From: Acidobacteriota bacterium
Lineage (GTDB): Bacteria > Acidobacteriota > Aminicenantia > JBFLYD01
Direction: 5' to 3'
Length of the DNA stretch: 64,000 bases
Assembly: GCA_040756905.1 (NCBI GenBank)
Contig: JBFLYD010000035.1
Coordinates: forward strand, 1 to 64,000
Notes under the pieces: generated by a model
Told to the model about the DNA's origin: nothing
Databases searched by the model: none
Seen by the model: only the letters and a program-made list of their open reading frames with translations
Shown: positions 39,759 to 49,083 of the stretch, piece after piece
Layout: every line of letters starts with the position of its first letter
How positions within the stretch are numbered: the first letter of the stretch is position 1
Translations under genes and position numbers: made by a program

Positions 39759-39767
39759 TGTTATAAT
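39759..39767 (+). promoter_or_regulatory. Extended -10 promoter of the small lipoprotein gene
   Basis: TGT-TATAAT is a perfect extended -10 (TGnTATAAT). The transcript would start near 39774, just ahead of the GGAGG ribosome site at 39777-39781. No strong -35 is needed or seen. Confidence 0.6.
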
Positions 39768-39785
39768 ACGAATCTCGGAGGAAAA

Positions 39786-40199
39786 ATGCGAACTATGATC
39801 ATAATTTCAGCGATTGCAGTTTTAATGTTTTCTTTATCTTCATGCATCATTATAACAGGAGATTTAAGCAGAGATTACAGAGAACAGAAACCGAGAAATT
39901 TCTATTTCAGGGTTGGCCCCGAACATAATGAAAGAGAAGTCTTTTCCTTCATTGTAAGATATCCCAACAGAATAGAGATAGAGGCCACATGGTCAGGAAG
40001 CGCAGATGAATTAGCCCTCATTCTCGATGGTCCTGGAAGAGAAGCTTTCTATGCAAAAAAGGAGGGCCGCTCTCCCCTTCATATATCATTAAATGTAGAC
40101 GACTATATCTTAAGACAGGGAAAGATCTGGAAAGTCTCAGTCGTAAATTTCAAAAAAAGTGGCTGGGCTGAAGGTAGAATCAGAGTTAAATTTTTATAA
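39786..40199 (+). CDS. Small lipoprotein of unknown function
   Basis: From the ATG at 39786, which has GGAGG upstream (a TTG 30 nt earlier is unlikely), the protein has 137 residues. It carries a lipoprotein signal with LSSC (Cys20). The mature part is beta-rich, with FYFRVGPEHNEREVFSFIVR, IEIEATWSGSADELALILDG and WAEGRIRVKF. This pattern resembles the pre-peptidase C-terminal (PPC) or bacterial Ig-like sandwich, but no definite family is recognised. It is monocistronic between an extended -10 promoter and a hairpin at 40269-40310. Confidence 0.7.
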   Translation: MRTMIIISAIAVLMFSLSSCIIITGDLSRDYREQKPRNFYFRVGPEHNEREVFSFIVRYPNRIEIEATWSGSADELALILDGPGREAFYAKKEGRSPLHISLNVDDYILRQGKIWKVSVVNFKKSGWAEGRIRVKFL

Positions 40200-40268
40200 G
40201 CCTCAATTACTTTAATTAGGAACTCATCAGAATTTTTCATAATTACATAATTAACTGTATCAATGTTA

Positions 40269-40310
40269 AGAGGTCAACCATCTTCTGAGCGAAGGGGATG
40301 GTTGACCTCT
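40269..40310. terminator. Strong bidirectional hairpin (AGAGGTCAACCATC family)
   Basis: AGAGGTCAACCATC (40269-40282) and GATGGTTGACCTCT (40297-40310) form a perfect 14-bp stem with a 14-nt loop, followed by ttctttatt. It probably terminates the lipoprotein transcript. It also belongs to a repeat family, with degenerate copies at 8571-8612 and about 57160-57205. Confidence 0.65.
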
Positions 40311-40350
40311 TTCTTTATTAAAAAATTCGGACATGTCCCTAATTTTCTAT

Positions 40351-40379
40351 TTGCAAAAATTTTTTACATTACATAATAT
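40351..40379 (+). promoter_or_regulatory. Promoter giving a leaderless GTG-start mRNA
   Basis: TTGCAA (40351-40356), 17-bp spacer, TAATAT (40374-40379). The expected start site, 6-7 nt on, coincides with the GTG at 40386, and there is no room for a ribosome site. Confidence 0.6.
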
Positions 40380-40385
40380 AAACCA

Positions 40386-42173
40386 GTGAAAAATTTCACG
40401 AAAGAAAAAGTTAAATTCTTATTAATTTTCTTTATTATCTTAATTTTTTTCCTTTCTTTTTCTCTATTCACCGATATCCCAAGAATTCAAAGAGGAGGTT
40501 TTTTTGATGACGAATCAATCTATTACTCAATGGCTCTAAGTATTGCAGAGGATTATGATTTAAAATATACAAGAGCAGACCTTGCAAGAATCTACGAAAG
40601 ATTTATGACAGGTCCTCAGGGATTTTTTCTAAAAAGGGGAAGAAATGGAGATATCTTCTACGCTAAGTCGTTCGCCTACCCATTATTCGTGGCTCCTTTT
40701 GTAAAACTCTTTAAATTTCATGGATTCTTCGTGTTCCATTCAATCCTTATTTTTTTAATCCTTCTTGCGGGATACCATTTCTTTAAATATTCAAGCAAAT
40801 TGAACATCTTCATTCCTGTAACTTTTCTTTTTGCATCAATCACCTGGATATTCTTTTTCTGGATAACTCCGGAATTTTTCAACTTTGCGATAGTTTTTTT
40901 TGCAGTTTTTTTCTGGCTTTATAAGATCAAAAAGAAAGAGGAAGAAGGTTTTTCTGAAAAAAATTTGAATTTTTTTCAGAATCTAACCTATGGAAAATAC
41001 TCTGATTTAATTTCAGCAATATTGATCGGAGTGGCTACATTTTCAAAACTTCCGAATGCTATCATTCTTTTGCCAATCGGACTTTATTATTTATTTAATA
41101 AAAAATTTTTAAAGATTTTACTAATTGGTGTTTTCTTCCTGATTACAATAGGAATCTTTTTTGGGACAAACTTTATTCTCACAGGTGACCCTAATTACAT
41201 GGGAGGAGAAAGAAAAACTTTTTACTTCAGGTTTCCTTTTGAAGACCCGGAAACGACATTTGATAACATAGGAATCTTACACACATCTGAAGATTACTGG
41301 CAGAGATTTCATATTTCTCCAAAAACTGTAATCTGGAATTTTTTTTATTTCTTTTTTGGGAGATTCTCAGGGATTGCTCTTTACTATTTTCCAGCCTTCC
41401 TTTCTCTAATTCTTTTCATCACACATAAAAAAAGAATTTGGGAAACATGTCTTGTGATTACAATTTTTGTAGAAATTTTTTTATACATCGTGCTAATCCC
41501 TGATAATTATTATGGAGGAGGGGGAACTCTTGGCAATAGATATTTTATGAACTTATATCCTCTTTTCTTTTTCCTAAGCGAAACAAAAAAAATAAAATCA
41601 ATCGCATCAGAATGGCTGATTTCCTTGTTTTTTCTTGGCCAGATTTTCCTGAACCCGATTTTCTCAAGCTCTTATCCAGGAACCCATGCAAAAAACTATC
41701 CGTTTAAGCTTTTCCCTCCAGAGAAAACTCTCGTCGAGAATTTTTCCACAAACACTAACCCAAGAGCATTTAGAGTTCCTTTTGGAGACCCGATTCAATA
41801 CTGGCTTTATTATCTGGATGACAATTTCCATGCAAAAGAGGGGATGTCATTCTGGACTGTGGGAAGTTCAGAGCTCGAAATGATTTTAGAGTCGCCAAAA
41901 AAACTAAAGGGAATAAAAATTTATTTAACAAACAACAGAGTAAACAACAACAGGGTAAAAATTAAAGTGGATGGAATCTCAAAAAAATACATACTCAGGT
42001 CTTCCCAGGTAATCGAAGAACATTTCCCTGCGATAGATGGGTTTCCGTTCAAAAAACATTTTCTATACCATATAAAAATATATTCTCAAAAAGGCGAGAT
42101 CCCCTATTTCATCGATCACAGAAATGTTGATAAAAGATTTATGGGCGTGTATGTGAGAATCGAAGTCTATTGA
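40386..42173 (+). CDS. GT-C-type glycosyltransferase-like membrane protein
   Basis: The 595 residues have about ten transmembrane helices in the first two thirds. The first periplasmic loop has FFDDESIYYSMALSIAEDYD, the acidic motif of GT-C enzymes that use polyprenyl-phosphate sugars (ArnT/PMT-like). A soluble C-terminal domain (about 465-595) follows. The start is GTG and appears leaderless. The asnB gene begins 1 nt after its stop. The GT2 at 10 kb makes the kind of donor such an enzyme uses. Which glycan or protein is modified is unknown. Confidence 0.78.
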   Translation: MKNFTKEKVKFLLIFFIILIFFLSFSLFTDIPRIQRGGFFDDESIYYSMALSIAEDYDLKYTRADLARIYERFMTGPQGFFLKRGRNGDIFYAKSFAYPLFVAPFVKLFKFHGFFVFHSILIFLILLAGYHFFKYSSKLNIFIPVTFLFASITWIFFFWITPEFFNFAIVFFAVFFWLYKIKKKEEEGFSEKNLNFFQNLTYGKYSDLISAILIGVATFSKLPNAIILLPIGLYYLFNKKFLKILLIGVFFLITIGIFFGTNFILTGDPNYMGGERKTFYFRFPFEDPETTFDNIGILHTSEDYWQRFHISPKTVIWNFFYFFFGRFSGIALYYFPAFLSLILFITHKKRIWETCLVITIFVEIFLYIVLIPDNYYGGGGTLGNRYFMNLYPLFFFLSETKKIKSIASEWLISLFFLGQIFLNPIFSSSYPGTHAKNYPFKLFPPEKTLVENFSTNTNPRAFRVPFGDPIQYWLYYLDDNFHAKEGMSFWTVGSSELEMILESPKKLKGIKIYLTNNRVNNNRVKIKVDGISKKYILRSSQVIEEHFPAIDGFPFKKHFLYHIKIYSQKGEIPYFIDHRNVDKRFMGVYVRIEVY

Positions 42174-42174
42174 T

Positions 42175-44076
42175 ATGTGTGGAATAGCGGGAATCTGCAA
42201 CATAAATCGTAAAGAACCTTTTTCTCAAGAAACTATCAAAAAAATGACAGACACGATCATACATAGAGGTCCGGATGATGAAGGGTTCTATTCAGGATAT
42301 GGAGTTGCGTTAGGAACAAGAAGGCTAAAAATAATTGACCTTGTCACAGGTCATCAGCCATTATCGAATGAGAATAAAAAAATATGGGTTTCATTTAACG
42401 GTGAAATTTATAATTTCTTGGAACTCAGGGATGAACTTATAAAGAAAGGACATGTTTTCTCAACAAAATCTGACACAGAGACAATCGTTCATTCCTATGA
42501 AGAGTATGGAGAAGAATTTTTAGAAAAATTAAGGGGGATGTTTGCAATCTCTCTCTGGGATTCTGAAAAAAGAAAGTTGATTCTTGCAAGGGATAGAGTA
42601 GGGAAAAAACCTCTTTATTACACGCTGCTGAATAATGGCACACTTCTTTTTGGGTCTGAAATAAAAACGATTCTCACATCAGAGGAGGTAAAAAAGGATT
42701 TGGATTTAAATGCTCTTGACCTTTTTCTGACCCTCGAATATATACCATCACCCCTTTCGATATTTAAATATATAAAAAAACTTGAGCCAGGACATATGTT
42801 AACTTTTTCGAAAGAAGGATTAAAAATTAAAAAATACTGGAAATTGAATTCCCTCCCAGAGAATGAATTTGAAAATTTAGAGGATGTAAAAACTAAGTTG
42901 GTTGAGATACTTAAAGAATCAGTAAGATTGAGGTTGATTTCTGATGTTCCGCTTGGAGCTTTTTTGAGTGGTGGAATTGACTCATCCTCTGTTGTTGCGA
43001 TGATGTATCAGCTTGGAGCATATCCGATTAAGACTTTTTCAATCGGTTTCAAGGAATCCTCCTACAGCGAAATTGAATATGCAAGAAAAATATCTTCTCT
43101 ATTCCACACAGACCATGAAGAGTTTATCCTTGAGCCAAAAGCTGTAGAACTCATAGAGAAGCTTATAAATTTTTTAGACGAACCTTTAGGAGATTTCTCC
43201 ATATTTCCCACATATTTAGTTTCCAAAATGGCAAGGAAATATGTAACAGTAATCCTTTCAGGAGATGGAGGGGATGAACTCTTTGGTGGCTATGAACATT
43301 ACGTTGCTCAGAAAATAGAATCGATTACAAGAAAGATTCCATTTAAACCTTTTCATAAATTATTTCCATTCTTATCAGGCTTTTTACCTCCCACTGAGTT
43401 AAAAAAAGGACTTACCAACAAGTTCAAAAGATTTTCAGAGGGAATGAATTCTGATGATGAACTCAGGCATTTTCGATGGATGATATTTTTAGATTCGAAA
43501 TTAAAAGAAAATCTTTACACGGAGAGGTTCAAAAAAGAGCTTGTAAAAATTTCAAAAATTTATGAGACATTCCCATTTTCAAATGTATATAAAGAAATGA
43601 ATAACTGGGATTCTGTAAATGGAGAGCTTTTCCTCGATTTTAAAACTTATCTTCCGGATGACATCATGGTAAAAGTTGATAGAATGTCTATGGCAGAATC
43701 CCTTGAGGCAAGAGCTCCCCTTTTAGACCATAAACTTGTAGAGTTTGTTTTTTCTTTGAAAGGAAATCTAAAGGTTAAAGGATTAGAAACAAAATGGATT
43801 TTTAAAAAAGCCATGGAAAAATATCTTCCAAAGGAGATAATTTACAGACAGAAAGAAGGCTTCAGCATTCCGATAAAAAACTGGCTGAAGAATGAGCTGA
43901 GGGATTTAATGGAAGAGTATCTTTCCGAGAGAAGAATAACTCAGGAAGGTTTCTTTAACTACAATGAAATCAAAAGAATGAAAGATGAACATATAAACGG
44001 AATAGAAAACCACAGCCACAGACTCTGGGCTCTTCTCTTCTACCAGTACTGGAAAGAAAAATACCTAATTTTATAA
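42175..44076 (+). CDS. asnB: Asparagine synthase (glutamine-hydrolysing), AsnB type
   Basis: The 633-residue enzyme transfers glutamine ammonia to an aspartate-like acid through an adenylate. Cys2 (MCGIAGI) is the glutaminase nucleophile, with RGPDDEG and SFNGEIYNF in the amidotransferase domain. The synthetase domain has the PP-loop SGGIDSSS, then SGDGGDELFGGY and MVKVDRMSMA. It is coupled to the GT-C-like gene. Similar asnB genes in polysaccharide loci can amidate sugar acids, so the substrate could be a glycan component rather than aspartate. Confidence 0.92.
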   Translation: MCGIAGICNINRKEPFSQETIKKMTDTIIHRGPDDEGFYSGYGVALGTRRLKIIDLVTGHQPLSNENKKIWVSFNGEIYNFLELRDELIKKGHVFSTKSDTETIVHSYEEYGEEFLEKLRGMFAISLWDSEKRKLILARDRVGKKPLYYTLLNNGTLLFGSEIKTILTSEEVKKDLDLNALDLFLTLEYIPSPLSIFKYIKKLEPGHMLTFSKEGLKIKKYWKLNSLPENEFENLEDVKTKLVEILKESVRLRLISDVPLGAFLSGGIDSSSVVAMMYQLGAYPIKTFSIGFKESSYSEIEYARKISSLFHTDHEEFILEPKAVELIEKLINFLDEPLGDFSIFPTYLVSKMARKYVTVILSGDGGDELFGGYEHYVAQKIESITRKIPFKPFHKLFPFLSGFLPPTELKKGLTNKFKRFSEGMNSDDELRHFRWMIFLDSKLKENLYTERFKKELVKISKIYETFPFSNVYKEMNNWDSVNGELFLDFKTYLPDDIMVKVDRMSMAESLEARAPLLDHKLVEFVFSLKGNLKVKGLETKWIFKKAMEKYLPKEIIYRQKEGFSIPIKNWLKNELRDLMEEYLSERRITQEGFFNYNEIKRMKDEHINGIENHSHRLWALLFYQYWKEKYLIL

Positions 44077-44152
44077 ATAAATAAAATTTTTTGTAGAATA
44101 AAATTTAGTATATTTTTTAAGGCCACCCTTCCATCTCACTTATATATTTTCT

Positions 44153-45151
44153 TTAATGTTTAGAGGAGGATTTTAGAAGATAAAGGAAGATAGGAGCTCC
44201 TATAAGGGAGGTAATAACACCAACTGGAATTTCTGAAGGAGGATAAATGGTTCTTGCGATCAAATCCGCATAGATTAGATAAACTCCTCCTAAAAAGCAC
44301 GAGTATGGAAGAACTTTGCGATGGTCAGAGCCTAATATAACCCTAACTGCATGGGGAATTATCAATCCCACAAAGCCGATGATCCCGGCTATAGAAACTG
44401 AGAAAGAAGTGAGAAAAGTTGCTATGATTAAACTAATTCTTCTTAGAAACTTTACATTCAATCCTGTTGATTTTGCCATCTCATCTCCCATAACAAGCAA
44501 GTTTAAATCTTTTGAGAAAAAAACACTAAGAGAAAAAAAGAAAACAAAATACGGGAAGAAATTAAAAACTTTTTTCCAGTCAGAACCCGAAAAACTTCCA
44601 AGCATCCAGAATATAAAGCTTTGCAGATTTTCCTGTTTGAAAATTAAAATTATGCTCGTGAGGGACGATGTGATTGAGCCAATTATTATTCCGATCAAAA
44701 GTAAAGTTACGGGCTTTGGTTCACCTCGAAAGTATGAAATGGAATATACAGCTAAAACAGTTACAAGGCCGAAAAAAAATGAGAAAAATGCCTGAGAGCT
44801 CATTCCAAGAAGAGATAAATTTATGCCTATAAAAGTACTGAGAACAGCCCCAAACGAAGATCCAGAGGAAACGCCAATTATGTATGGCTCTGCTAAAGGA
44901 TTTCCGAAAAAAGCCTGGAGAATTGCCCCTGAAATGGAAAGAGATGCTCCTACAAGAAAAGCAATTATTATCCGTGGAATTCTTAATTCAAAAAGTATGG
45001 TTTTTTTGACTTCATCGTCAAATATTTTTCCTGAAAGGATTTCTTTCGGAGAAATTTCTACTGTTCCTGAAAATGTTGAGATAAACAGGGAAAATAACAA
45101 CATCAAAAATATTGTAAAAGAAAATATCAATTCTCTATTTTTTTTCAGCAT
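44153..45151 (-). CDS. btuC: Cobalamin ABC transporter permease
   Basis: FecCD/BtuC-type permease of 332 residues with about ten transmembrane helices. Family blocks include GASLSISGAILQAFFGNPLAEP, GVSSGSSFGAVLS and GFVGLIIPHAVR. It dimerises and pairs with BtuD and BtuF to import corrinoids into the cytoplasm. Overlaps the btuF end by 17 nt as the last gene of the btu operon. Sequence alone cannot exclude haem or siderophore transport; the cobalamin assignment rests on the riboswitch upstream. Confidence 0.9.
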   Translation of the reverse strand: MLKKNRELIFSFTIFLMLLFSLFISTFSGTVEISPKEILSGKIFDDEVKKTILFELRIPRIIIAFLVGASLSISGAILQAFFGNPLAEPYIIGVSSGSSFGAVLSTFIGINLSLLGMSSQAFFSFFFGLVTVLAVYSISYFRGEPKPVTLLLIGIIIGSITSSLTSIILIFKQENLQSFIFWMLGSFSGSDWKKVFNFFPYFVFFFSLSVFFSKDLNLLVMGDEMAKSTGLNVKFLRRISLIIATFLTSFSVSIAGIIGFVGLIIPHAVRVILGSDHRKVLPYSCFLGGVYLIYADLIARTIYPPSEIPVGVITSLIGAPIFLYLLKSSSKH

Positions 45152-46127
45152 CAGTCATCCCTTTTATAATTTCTTCAAAAGCCTCTACAATCCTCGGCCC
45201 TGGTCTTGAGACTAGATCCTCATTGAGATAAAAAACCTTTCTATCCTTTATCGCGCTGATGAGTTCAATTCCTGGAATTTGTTTAAGCTCTATAAGTTGT
45301 CTGTGATAATCATTTTCATCTTTACTCATCATGAAAATTATATCCGGATTTTTTGATAGAAATTCTTCTTTACTCATTTTAAACCAGAATGAATTTACTG
45401 AGGAGATGTTTATACCTCCGGCTTTTTGTATAAGTTCATTTATGATTGTGTTTTTCCCAGCTGTCCAGAGTTCCTTTCCATCGAGACAAACAAAGGCCTT
45501 TGGGGATGATTTTATTTTAAATTCATTTTTAAGCTTTTTTATATCATTTTTAATTCTTTTGACAAACTCGATTCCATCTTCCTTTTTTCCTGTTATTTCA
45601 GAAATTTTTATTATCATTCTGAATAAATCCTCCAGGCTTTCTTTGAAGTTTATGGCAAAGATATTTACTTTAAGCTTTTTCAACCTGTGTATTGCCTGAA
45701 GGGAATTCCCTCTGGTTCCAATTACTAAATCAGGGTTTAACGAAAGAATTTTTTCAAAATTCAAATCAAGAATTCCCCCAACAATTTCTTTTTGTTTAGC
45801 TTTCTCAGGAAAATTACAGAACCTTGTGACGCCAGCTACCCTGTTTTCCAGACCAAGAGAAAAAAGTATCTCGGTGATGTTAGGAGCGAGAGAAACTATT
45901 CTTTGAGGAGGATATTTTATTGAAATTCTGTTATTCAGGTCATCAGTAAATTCTTTTATCTCATTTTTTCCTGAAGAAGATAAATTTAATTTGACTTGTT
46001 TTATAGGTTGTTTGTTTATAAATATATTTATTGGACAGCGCCCACCCCGATAGAGAACTATTAAAGATATAAAAGATACAATAAGTAAGGAAAAGAGAAT
46101 AGCTAATATTTTTTGGTTCTTTCTCAT
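45135..46127 (-). CDS. btuF: Cobalamin-binding periplasmic protein
   Basis: The 330-residue type III substrate-binding protein has PQRIVSLAPNITEILFSLGL and an interdomain helix, then VNSFWFKMSKEEFLSKNPDI and PGPRIVEAFEEI at the end. The N-terminus is a membrane anchor (about 8-27) without a lipobox, so the protein may be tethered. Residues RCPINIFINKQPIKQ (about 30-44) precede the domain. Their DNA matches part of the repeat-derived insert near 24783-24810, so this linker may come from a captured repeat. 33 nt separate it from btuD. Confidence 0.88.
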   Translation of the reverse strand: MRKNQKILAILFSLLIVSFISLIVLYRGGRCPINIFINKQPIKQVKLNLSSSGKNEIKEFTDDLNNRISIKYPPQRIVSLAPNITEILFSLGLENRVAGVTRFCNFPEKAKQKEIVGGILDLNFEKILSLNPDLVIGTRGNSLQAIHRLKKLKVNIFAINFKESLEDLFRMIIKISEITGKKEDGIEFVKRIKNDIKKLKNEFKIKSSPKAFVCLDGKELWTAGKNTIINELIQKAGGINISSVNSFWFKMSKEEFLSKNPDIIFMMSKDENDYHRQLIELKQIPGIELISAIKDRKVFYLNEDLVSRPGPRIVEAFEEIIKGMTDAEKK

Positions 46128-46160
46128 TTAAATTCTTTCAAAGCCACTCAGTTATTCATC

Positions 46161-46943
46161 TCACCTTTTTTCAGGAAAAATGAGTGGAGGAGAATCAGGA
46201 GATTCTTTTAGAATTTTAACTTCTGCATCGTATACTTTTTTTATGTTTTCCCTTTCGAGCATTTCAGAAACTTTGCCATTCTTGAATATCTTTCCCTCCA
46301 CAAGGAATAATATTTTTTTTGAATAAAGAGAAGCCAGATTCAGATTGTGTTCTGTTACAAGAAGAGTTTTTTTCTTTTTTTTAACTAATTCTTCTAAAAT
46401 CTCATAAACCTCAATCTGAAAGTTAATATCAAGATGAGAACTCGGCTCATCCAGAAAAATTATCGGCGTGTCCTGGGCAAGGGCTTTTGCAATGAAAACT
46501 CTCTGAATTTCTCCAGAACTTAATTCAAGGATTTTTCGGTCTTTAAAATCTAAAACTTTTGTGATTTCCATTGCTTCAAAAACAGTCTCATCCGAGTTTT
46601 TCTCAAATCTTCCCTTGTATGGATATCTTCCCATCTCAACTATTTCTTTCACTGTGAAAGGAAATGGCGTGAAATTCATCTGGGGAACATAGGAGATAAT
46701 TTTTGCAATTTTTTTTTGTGAGAGTGAAGATACACTCTTTCCCTCAACAATAACCTCTCCAGCAACTTTTGGAACAAAGCCCAATATTGCCTTTAAAAGC
46801 GTTGTTTTTCCTGAGCCATTTTTTCCGAGAATAGCGAGAAAATCTCCTTCATATAGAGAAAACGAAATATTTTTTATTTTAAAAATAGCATCATATCCCG
46901 CAGAAAGATTATGGACTCTTAAAATTTCTCCTATTTTTTCCAT
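46161..46943 (-). CDS. btuD: Cobalamin ABC transporter ATP-binding protein
   Basis: The 260 residues have Walker A at 40-47 (GKNGSGKT), the signature LSSGEIQRVFIAKAL and Walker B IIFLDEPSSHLD, then the switch His in LLVTEHNLNLAS. It powers the BtuC channel. The start overlaps the btuB end by 13 nt, so expression is coupled to the receptor. Confidence 0.92.
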   Translation of the reverse strand: MEKIGEILRVHNLSAGYDAIFKIKNISFSLYEGDFLAILGKNGSGKTTLLKAILGFVPKVAGEVIVEGKSVSSLSQKKIAKIISYVPQMNFTPFPFTVKEIVEMGRYPYKGRFEKNSDETVFEAMEITKVLDFKDRKILELSSGEIQRVFIAKALAQDTPIIFLDEPSSHLDINFQIEVYEILEELVKKKKKTLLVTEHNLNLASLYSKKILFLVEGKIFKNGKVSEMLERENIKKVYDAEVKILKESPDSPPLIFPEKR

Positions 46944-48763
46944 TGCAGACCCACAAGGATTCCCCTATCAGGAGATGGGTATCCATAGATTTCTTCATAG
47001 GACCTGTTCAACAAATTACTTATCCTGATTGTAAAGAAAAATCCATCCTTTAAATCTATTCTGATGTTTGCATTTATCCGATTGAATGGAGGATTGTCCA
47101 CTATTGAGAAATATCTTTCATCGAGATCTTTTCTATTTCCCACATAGATGAAATTTAAATTAAGGTTTATTTTTTCTCGAATAAGAAAATTCAAGGAAGA
47201 ACTCCATGTATCTTTCGTTCTTCTTAGCAAGGGTTGTCCCTTCCCTTCGGAAAGTATGAGTCCGGTGTAGTTAAAATTTAAATTTATTTCTCTTACCGGA
47301 TAAAGGAGGAGTGAAAATTCATATCCTTTTGAACCAAATTTAGCTAAATTTTCCATCCTGTATTTAAAGAAATCAAAAACTATGAGATTTTTATAATCGG
47401 ATTTGAAATATGTTACTCCTGAAATTATTCTTCCTTCCAAGAAGTTTTTTTCAACTCCGATCTCCCAGCTTGTTGCCGTCTCTGGCTTTAATTCTGAATT
47501 TCCAAAAGGTCCTGCATATTCGATTGGAATCGGAGCTCTGAAGCCTTTTCCCCATGACGATTTGATCTTTACATTTCCATAAGGAATAAAATAGCAACCC
47601 GTAATTCTTGGAGATATGTATTCTCCAAATTGATTGTTGCTGTCATATCTTACTCCTGCTGTCAATACGAAGTTCTTCATTGATTTAAATTGATTCTGTA
47701 TAAAAAGAGATTTATTTGAGATACGGAGGCTCTTAAAGTTTTCTCCAAAAGAATTTTCATCAGAGACTCGAGATTCTTCAATTTCTCCTCCAAAGCTCAA
47801 TATATTACTTTTGTTGTAAATTAAATCCTGTTGAAGGTTTAATCTTAAAAGAGAAGAATCAGTTTTTGAATAAGTGTAGCCAAAGAAATCCTGGGGATCA
47901 TTGAACTGATAGTTTCTATCGAAATAGGAAAGGTTTATAGAGAAGTGTGATTTTTCAGATTTCCTTGTGAAAGGAATCGATACAAAATTTTCTTTTACTC
48001 TGTTATTCCTCATGGGAGAAGGAAAGCCCATTGAAAAAGGAATTTCTGTCATCGAATTATATGACCTTAAAAATATAGCCAGATTCGTTTTTTCGCTGAA
48101 GAAAATTTCACCTTTTCCGGATAAATCAAATGCTCTGAATCCATCATTTTCTATTTCTCCGTTGCTTTTCCAGTAATAAGAAAAAATTGAAAAATCTGTA
48201 TGTTTGAATTTTCTTGATACAGATGCTATTCCGTTAATTGTGCCATCAGACCCGCTGTTTAATTCCAGGCTCAGAAATTTATCAGGTTTTTTTGTTATTA
48301 AATTTATAACTCCTCCCATCGCCCTTGACCCCCATAGAGTGCTCTGAGGACCTTTTATTATTTCTATCCTTTCAACATTGTGGAGGGGAATCTGGGAGAA
48401 GTCATAGGAATAGGAAGACCAGTCAATAATCGGAATTCCATCGAGCATCACAAGATTGTGATTTGAGCTGGAACCTCTTAAGAATAGCGACGAAAAATGA
48501 CCTGTGGATCCATTTTGAAAAACATTTGCTCCTGGCATAAAGTTTAAAATTTCGTTCAGGGTTTTAAACCCCATTTTTTCAATATCTTCTTTTGTAATAA
48601 GAGTGTATGAAGTCGATACTTCTTTGAGTTTTTCCTCGTACCTGTTTGCAGTTACGATTACTTTTTCATAAATTTTGAATTCCTCCTCTTTCTTTTTTTC
48701 ATCTGAAAAGCTAAATAAAACCGCTGTAAAACACAAAACAAACATTAAGATAATCTTTTGCAT
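46931..48763 (-). CDS. btuB: TonB-dependent cobalamin receptor
   Basis: The 610 residues have a signal peptide (ending SFSDEKKK), then a TonB-box-like KVIVTANRYEEK. The plug domain (about 45-150) has MGFKTLNEILNFMPGANVFQ and the RIEIIKGPQSTLWGSRAMGG block. A 22-strand barrel ends GILVGLQWKK. It takes up corrinoids across the outer membrane with TonB energy, possibly from the TonB-like proteins at 21.5 kb or 6.5 kb. The final residue is Lys rather than Phe, which is unusual. It is first in the operon, downstream of a cobalamin riboswitch. Confidence 0.92.
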   Translation of the reverse strand: MQKIILMFVLCFTAVLFSFSDEKKKEEEFKIYEKVIVTANRYEEKLKEVSTSYTLITKEDIEKMGFKTLNEILNFMPGANVFQNGSTGHFSSLFLRGSSSNHNLVMLDGIPIIDWSSYSYDFSQIPLHNVERIEIIKGPQSTLWGSRAMGGVINLITKKPDKFLSLELNSGSDGTINGIASVSRKFKHTDFSIFSYYWKSNGEIENDGFRAFDLSGKGEIFFSEKTNLAIFLRSYNSMTEIPFSMGFPSPMRNNRVKENFVSIPFTRKSEKSHFSINLSYFDRNYQFNDPQDFFGYTYSKTDSSLLRLNLQQDLIYNKSNILSFGGEIEESRVSDENSFGENFKSLRISNKSLFIQNQFKSMKNFVLTAGVRYDSNNQFGEYISPRITGCYFIPYGNVKIKSSWGKGFRAPIPIEYAGPFGNSELKPETATSWEIGVEKNFLEGRIISGVTYFKSDYKNLIVFDFFKYRMENLAKFGSKGYEFSLLLYPVREINLNFNYTGLILSEGKGQPLLRRTKDTWSSSLNFLIREKINLNLNFIYVGNRKDLDERYFSIVDNPPFNRINANIRIDLKDGFFFTIRISNLLNRSYEEIYGYPSPDRGILVGLQWKK

Positions 48764-48849
48764 TTATTCCTCCTGCGATAAATTTTTAATTTTTTCCTCA
48801 ATTTTTTTGAACCCTCTTCCCTCCGAAGAGAGAATTCTTTCTCAGGGCT

Positions 48850-49010
48850 AAGTAGGTCTCCTGACTCTTGGATCACCCCCAGCCCTGCCTTCCCATTCTC
48901 TTCATCAGAGAACAGTGGCTTTTAGGGCTGAGTCCCCAATCACAGTAGCGGGGGCTGTGGTGGATTTAAAACCACCTTCCCTTGACACTTATGCCCCAGG
49001 AATTCCAGCT
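48850..49010 (-). promoter_or_regulatory. Cobalamin riboswitch (B12 element)
   Basis: On the minus strand the conserved core is clear: GGGAAGGTGGTTTTAAATCC, then CAGCCCCCGCTACTGTGA, AGCCACTGTTCTCT, GGGAAGGCAGGGCTGG and the closing AGTCAGGAGACCTAC. It lies between a consensus promoter and btuB. Adenosylcobalamin binding would shut off the receptor and transporter when B12 is plentiful. The switching stage could be translational (sequestering the GGAGGAA site of btuB) or transcriptional; I do not see an obvious terminator. Confidence 0.95.
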
Positions 49011-49030
49011 AACAATTAACTGGAAATGAA

Positions 49031-49059
49031 ATATTATTTCAAAAAAATTTTTATGTCAA
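49031..49059 (-). promoter_or_regulatory. Consensus promoter of the btu operon
   Basis: Minus strand: TTGACA (49054-49059), a spacer of exactly 17 bp and TAATAT (49031-49036). The RNA would begin near 49023, directly before the riboswitch. Confidence 0.8.
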
Positions 49060-49083
49060 ATTAAATTTTTTTTAAATAAATTA

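Noticed and set aside
44316-45209. Long antisense frames of 159 and 128 codons across btuC
   Set aside because: They lie opposite a clear BtuC coding sequence and have membrane-protein mirror composition with no family signal.
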